From Spirochaeta thermophila DSM 6578 (lineage in GTDB: Bacteria; Spirochaetota; Spirochaetia; Winmispirales; Winmispiraceae): a stretch of DNA of 64,000 nucleotides. The position numbers and the translations under genes were made by a program. Of this stretch, positions 63,149-64,000 are shown one piece after another. Below the pieces are notes generated by a model that saw only the letters and a program-made list of their open reading frames with translations, ran no database searches and was not told the origin of the DNA. The stretch is from contig NC_017583.1 of the NCBI RefSeq assembly GCF_000184345.1, positions 2,294,001 to 2,358,000 of the forward strand, read 5' to 3'. The number at the start of each line of letters is the position of its first letter. The stretch's first letter is position 1.

Positions 63149-64000
63149 ATGAAACGGTGTGTCATCGTCATCGGCATGCTGGGGGCCTTCCTCCTCCTCT
63201 TTGCCTTCTGTGGGGTCTTCTTCGAGGGGGAGACGGGCTCCTCCGGTGTTCGTTCGCGTGCTGCAGCCTCGTTCAACTATGTGGATGCCTTTGCAAAGTC
63301 CATCCTCTTCTACGAGGCGAACTGGTGTGGTCCTGATGCAGGGGAGAATCGCCTCGCGTGGCGAGGCCCCTGTCACTGGGAGGATGGGGCCGATGTGGGT
63401 CTCGACCTCACGGGGGGGTTCCACGACGCCGGGGACCACGTGAAGTTCGGACTTCCCCAGGCCTATGCCGCCTCCACCCTTGGCTGGGCCTACTACGAGT
63501 TCAAGGATGTCTTTGTTGAGACAGGCCAGGATCAGTACATCCTCAAGATCCTCAAGCACTTCACCGACTATTTCCTCAAGTGTTACCCCAATCCCACGAC
63601 GTTTTACTATCAGGTGGGTGACGGTACGGTCGATCACAGCTACTGGGGGCCACCTGAGCTTCAGGATACCGACCGGCCTGCGCTCTACGTGGCCACTCCT
63701 GAGACCCCTGCCTCGGATATCGCAGGGGGAACCGCTGCGGCCCTGGCCCTCATGTACCTCAACTACCAGGATGTCGATCCCTCCTATGCCCAGCAGTGCC
63801 TCGAGGCTGCGCAAAGCCTCTACGAGTTCGGAAAGACCTATCGGGGGTTGAGCGAGAGCGGCGGGTTCTACGGATCGTCCGGCTATCTGGATGAGCTCAC
63901 GTGGGGTGCGATCTGGCTCTACATCGCCACCGGGGATGCCTCCTACATGCAGGATGTGGAGGGGTTTCTGGAGGAGAAAGGCATAGACGAACAGAACGGT
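63149..64000 (+). CDS. GH9 cellulase, N-terminal part
   Basis: 284 residues to the window edge, no stop. The start is an ATG after AAGGAGGG. A hydrophobic signal ends with a lipobox-like Cys (LLFAFC). The GH9 catalytic domain begins NYVDAFAKSILFYEANWCG, with the catalytic aspartates in GGFHDAGDHVKFGLP; ETPASDIAGGTAAALA and the LTWGAIWLY segment follow. It should degrade cellulose, endo- or processively. The C-terminal catalytic Glu and any CBM lie outside the window. Confidence 0.93.
   Translation, partial: MKRCVIVIGMLGAFLLLFAFCGVFFEGETGSSGVRSRAAASFNYVDAFAKSILFYEANWCGPDAGENRLAWRGPCHWEDGADVGLDLTGGFHDAGDHVKFGLPQAYAASTLGWAYYEFKDVFVETGQDQYILKILKHFTDYFLKCYPNPTTFYYQVGDGTVDHSYWGPPELQDTDRPALYVATPETPASDIAGGTAAALALMYLNYQDVDPSYAQQCLEAAQSLYEFGKTYRGLSESGGFYGSSGYLDELTWGAIWLYIATGDASYMQDVEGFLEEKGIDEQNG

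Overview
The window looks like a chromosomal segment of a thermophilic, cellulolytic spirochaete, most likely Spirochaeta (Winmispira) thermophila or a close relative. This is an inference from content. The clues are a GH12 cellulase lipoprotein carrying a CBM64-type module and followed by a GH9 enzyme, a membrane pyrophosphatase, a TatT/TatP/TatQM transporter of the kind described in Treponema, Zwf with OpcA, and high-GC coding DNA. No species marker gene such as rRNA is present.

Layout. 1-5.4 kb: groEL start (minus), an unidentified gene, birA, and zwf-opcA. 5.4-12 kb: an argR-argC-argB-argD-argG operon under a promoter with two ARG boxes, then pgi, then eno. 13.4-16 kb: two response regulators plus acylphosphatase, a hotdog thioesterase, and an HcpR-like Crp/Fnr regulator divergent from a ferredoxin-hcp nitrosative-stress operon with a clear operator. 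18.7-26.3 kb: an accessory region with an IS3 remnant, a family of secreted proteins (RCC1-repeat protein, an in-frame amber codon, a C-terminal domain, a discoidin-like protein, and a decayed second copy of the domain), one intact IS256-family element and one IS4/IS1182-like element sitting end to end. 26.3-34 kb: macrodomain protein, a PII-like protein, an ABC-2 exporter, a probable small RNA, a BAX-inhibitor-like protein, def-fmt-PASTA, a second IS256 copy, and tRNA-Cys. 34-40 kb: tatT-tatP-tatQM, then a 3-ketosphinganine reductase plus serine palmitoyltransferase-like pair. 40-47 kb: a eukaryote-type chorismate mutase, a Nudix enzyme, a small zinc protein, a pyrophosphatase, an unknown gene, hflX and mnmA. 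47-59 kb: a complete arabinose operon (LacI-type regulator, ABC importer, araB, araA, araD) and a second sugar ABC operon. 59-64 kb: an IS1595-family element, fumC, tRNA-Arg and tRNA-Pro, and the start of a cellulase cluster.

How it fits together. Extracellular cellulases and the sugar importers feed arabinose and oligosaccharides into glycolysis and the pentose phosphate pathway (pgi, eno, zwf, opcA, araBAD). The pyrophosphatase couples pyrophosphate to ion pumping. The most unusual items are a promoter/hairpin/terminator unit that looks like a roughly 95-nt small RNA with GGA motifs, a sphingoid-base gene pair, repeated TANNNT-N6-ATG arrangements suggesting leaderless mRNAs, and the secreted RCC1/amber/domain array.
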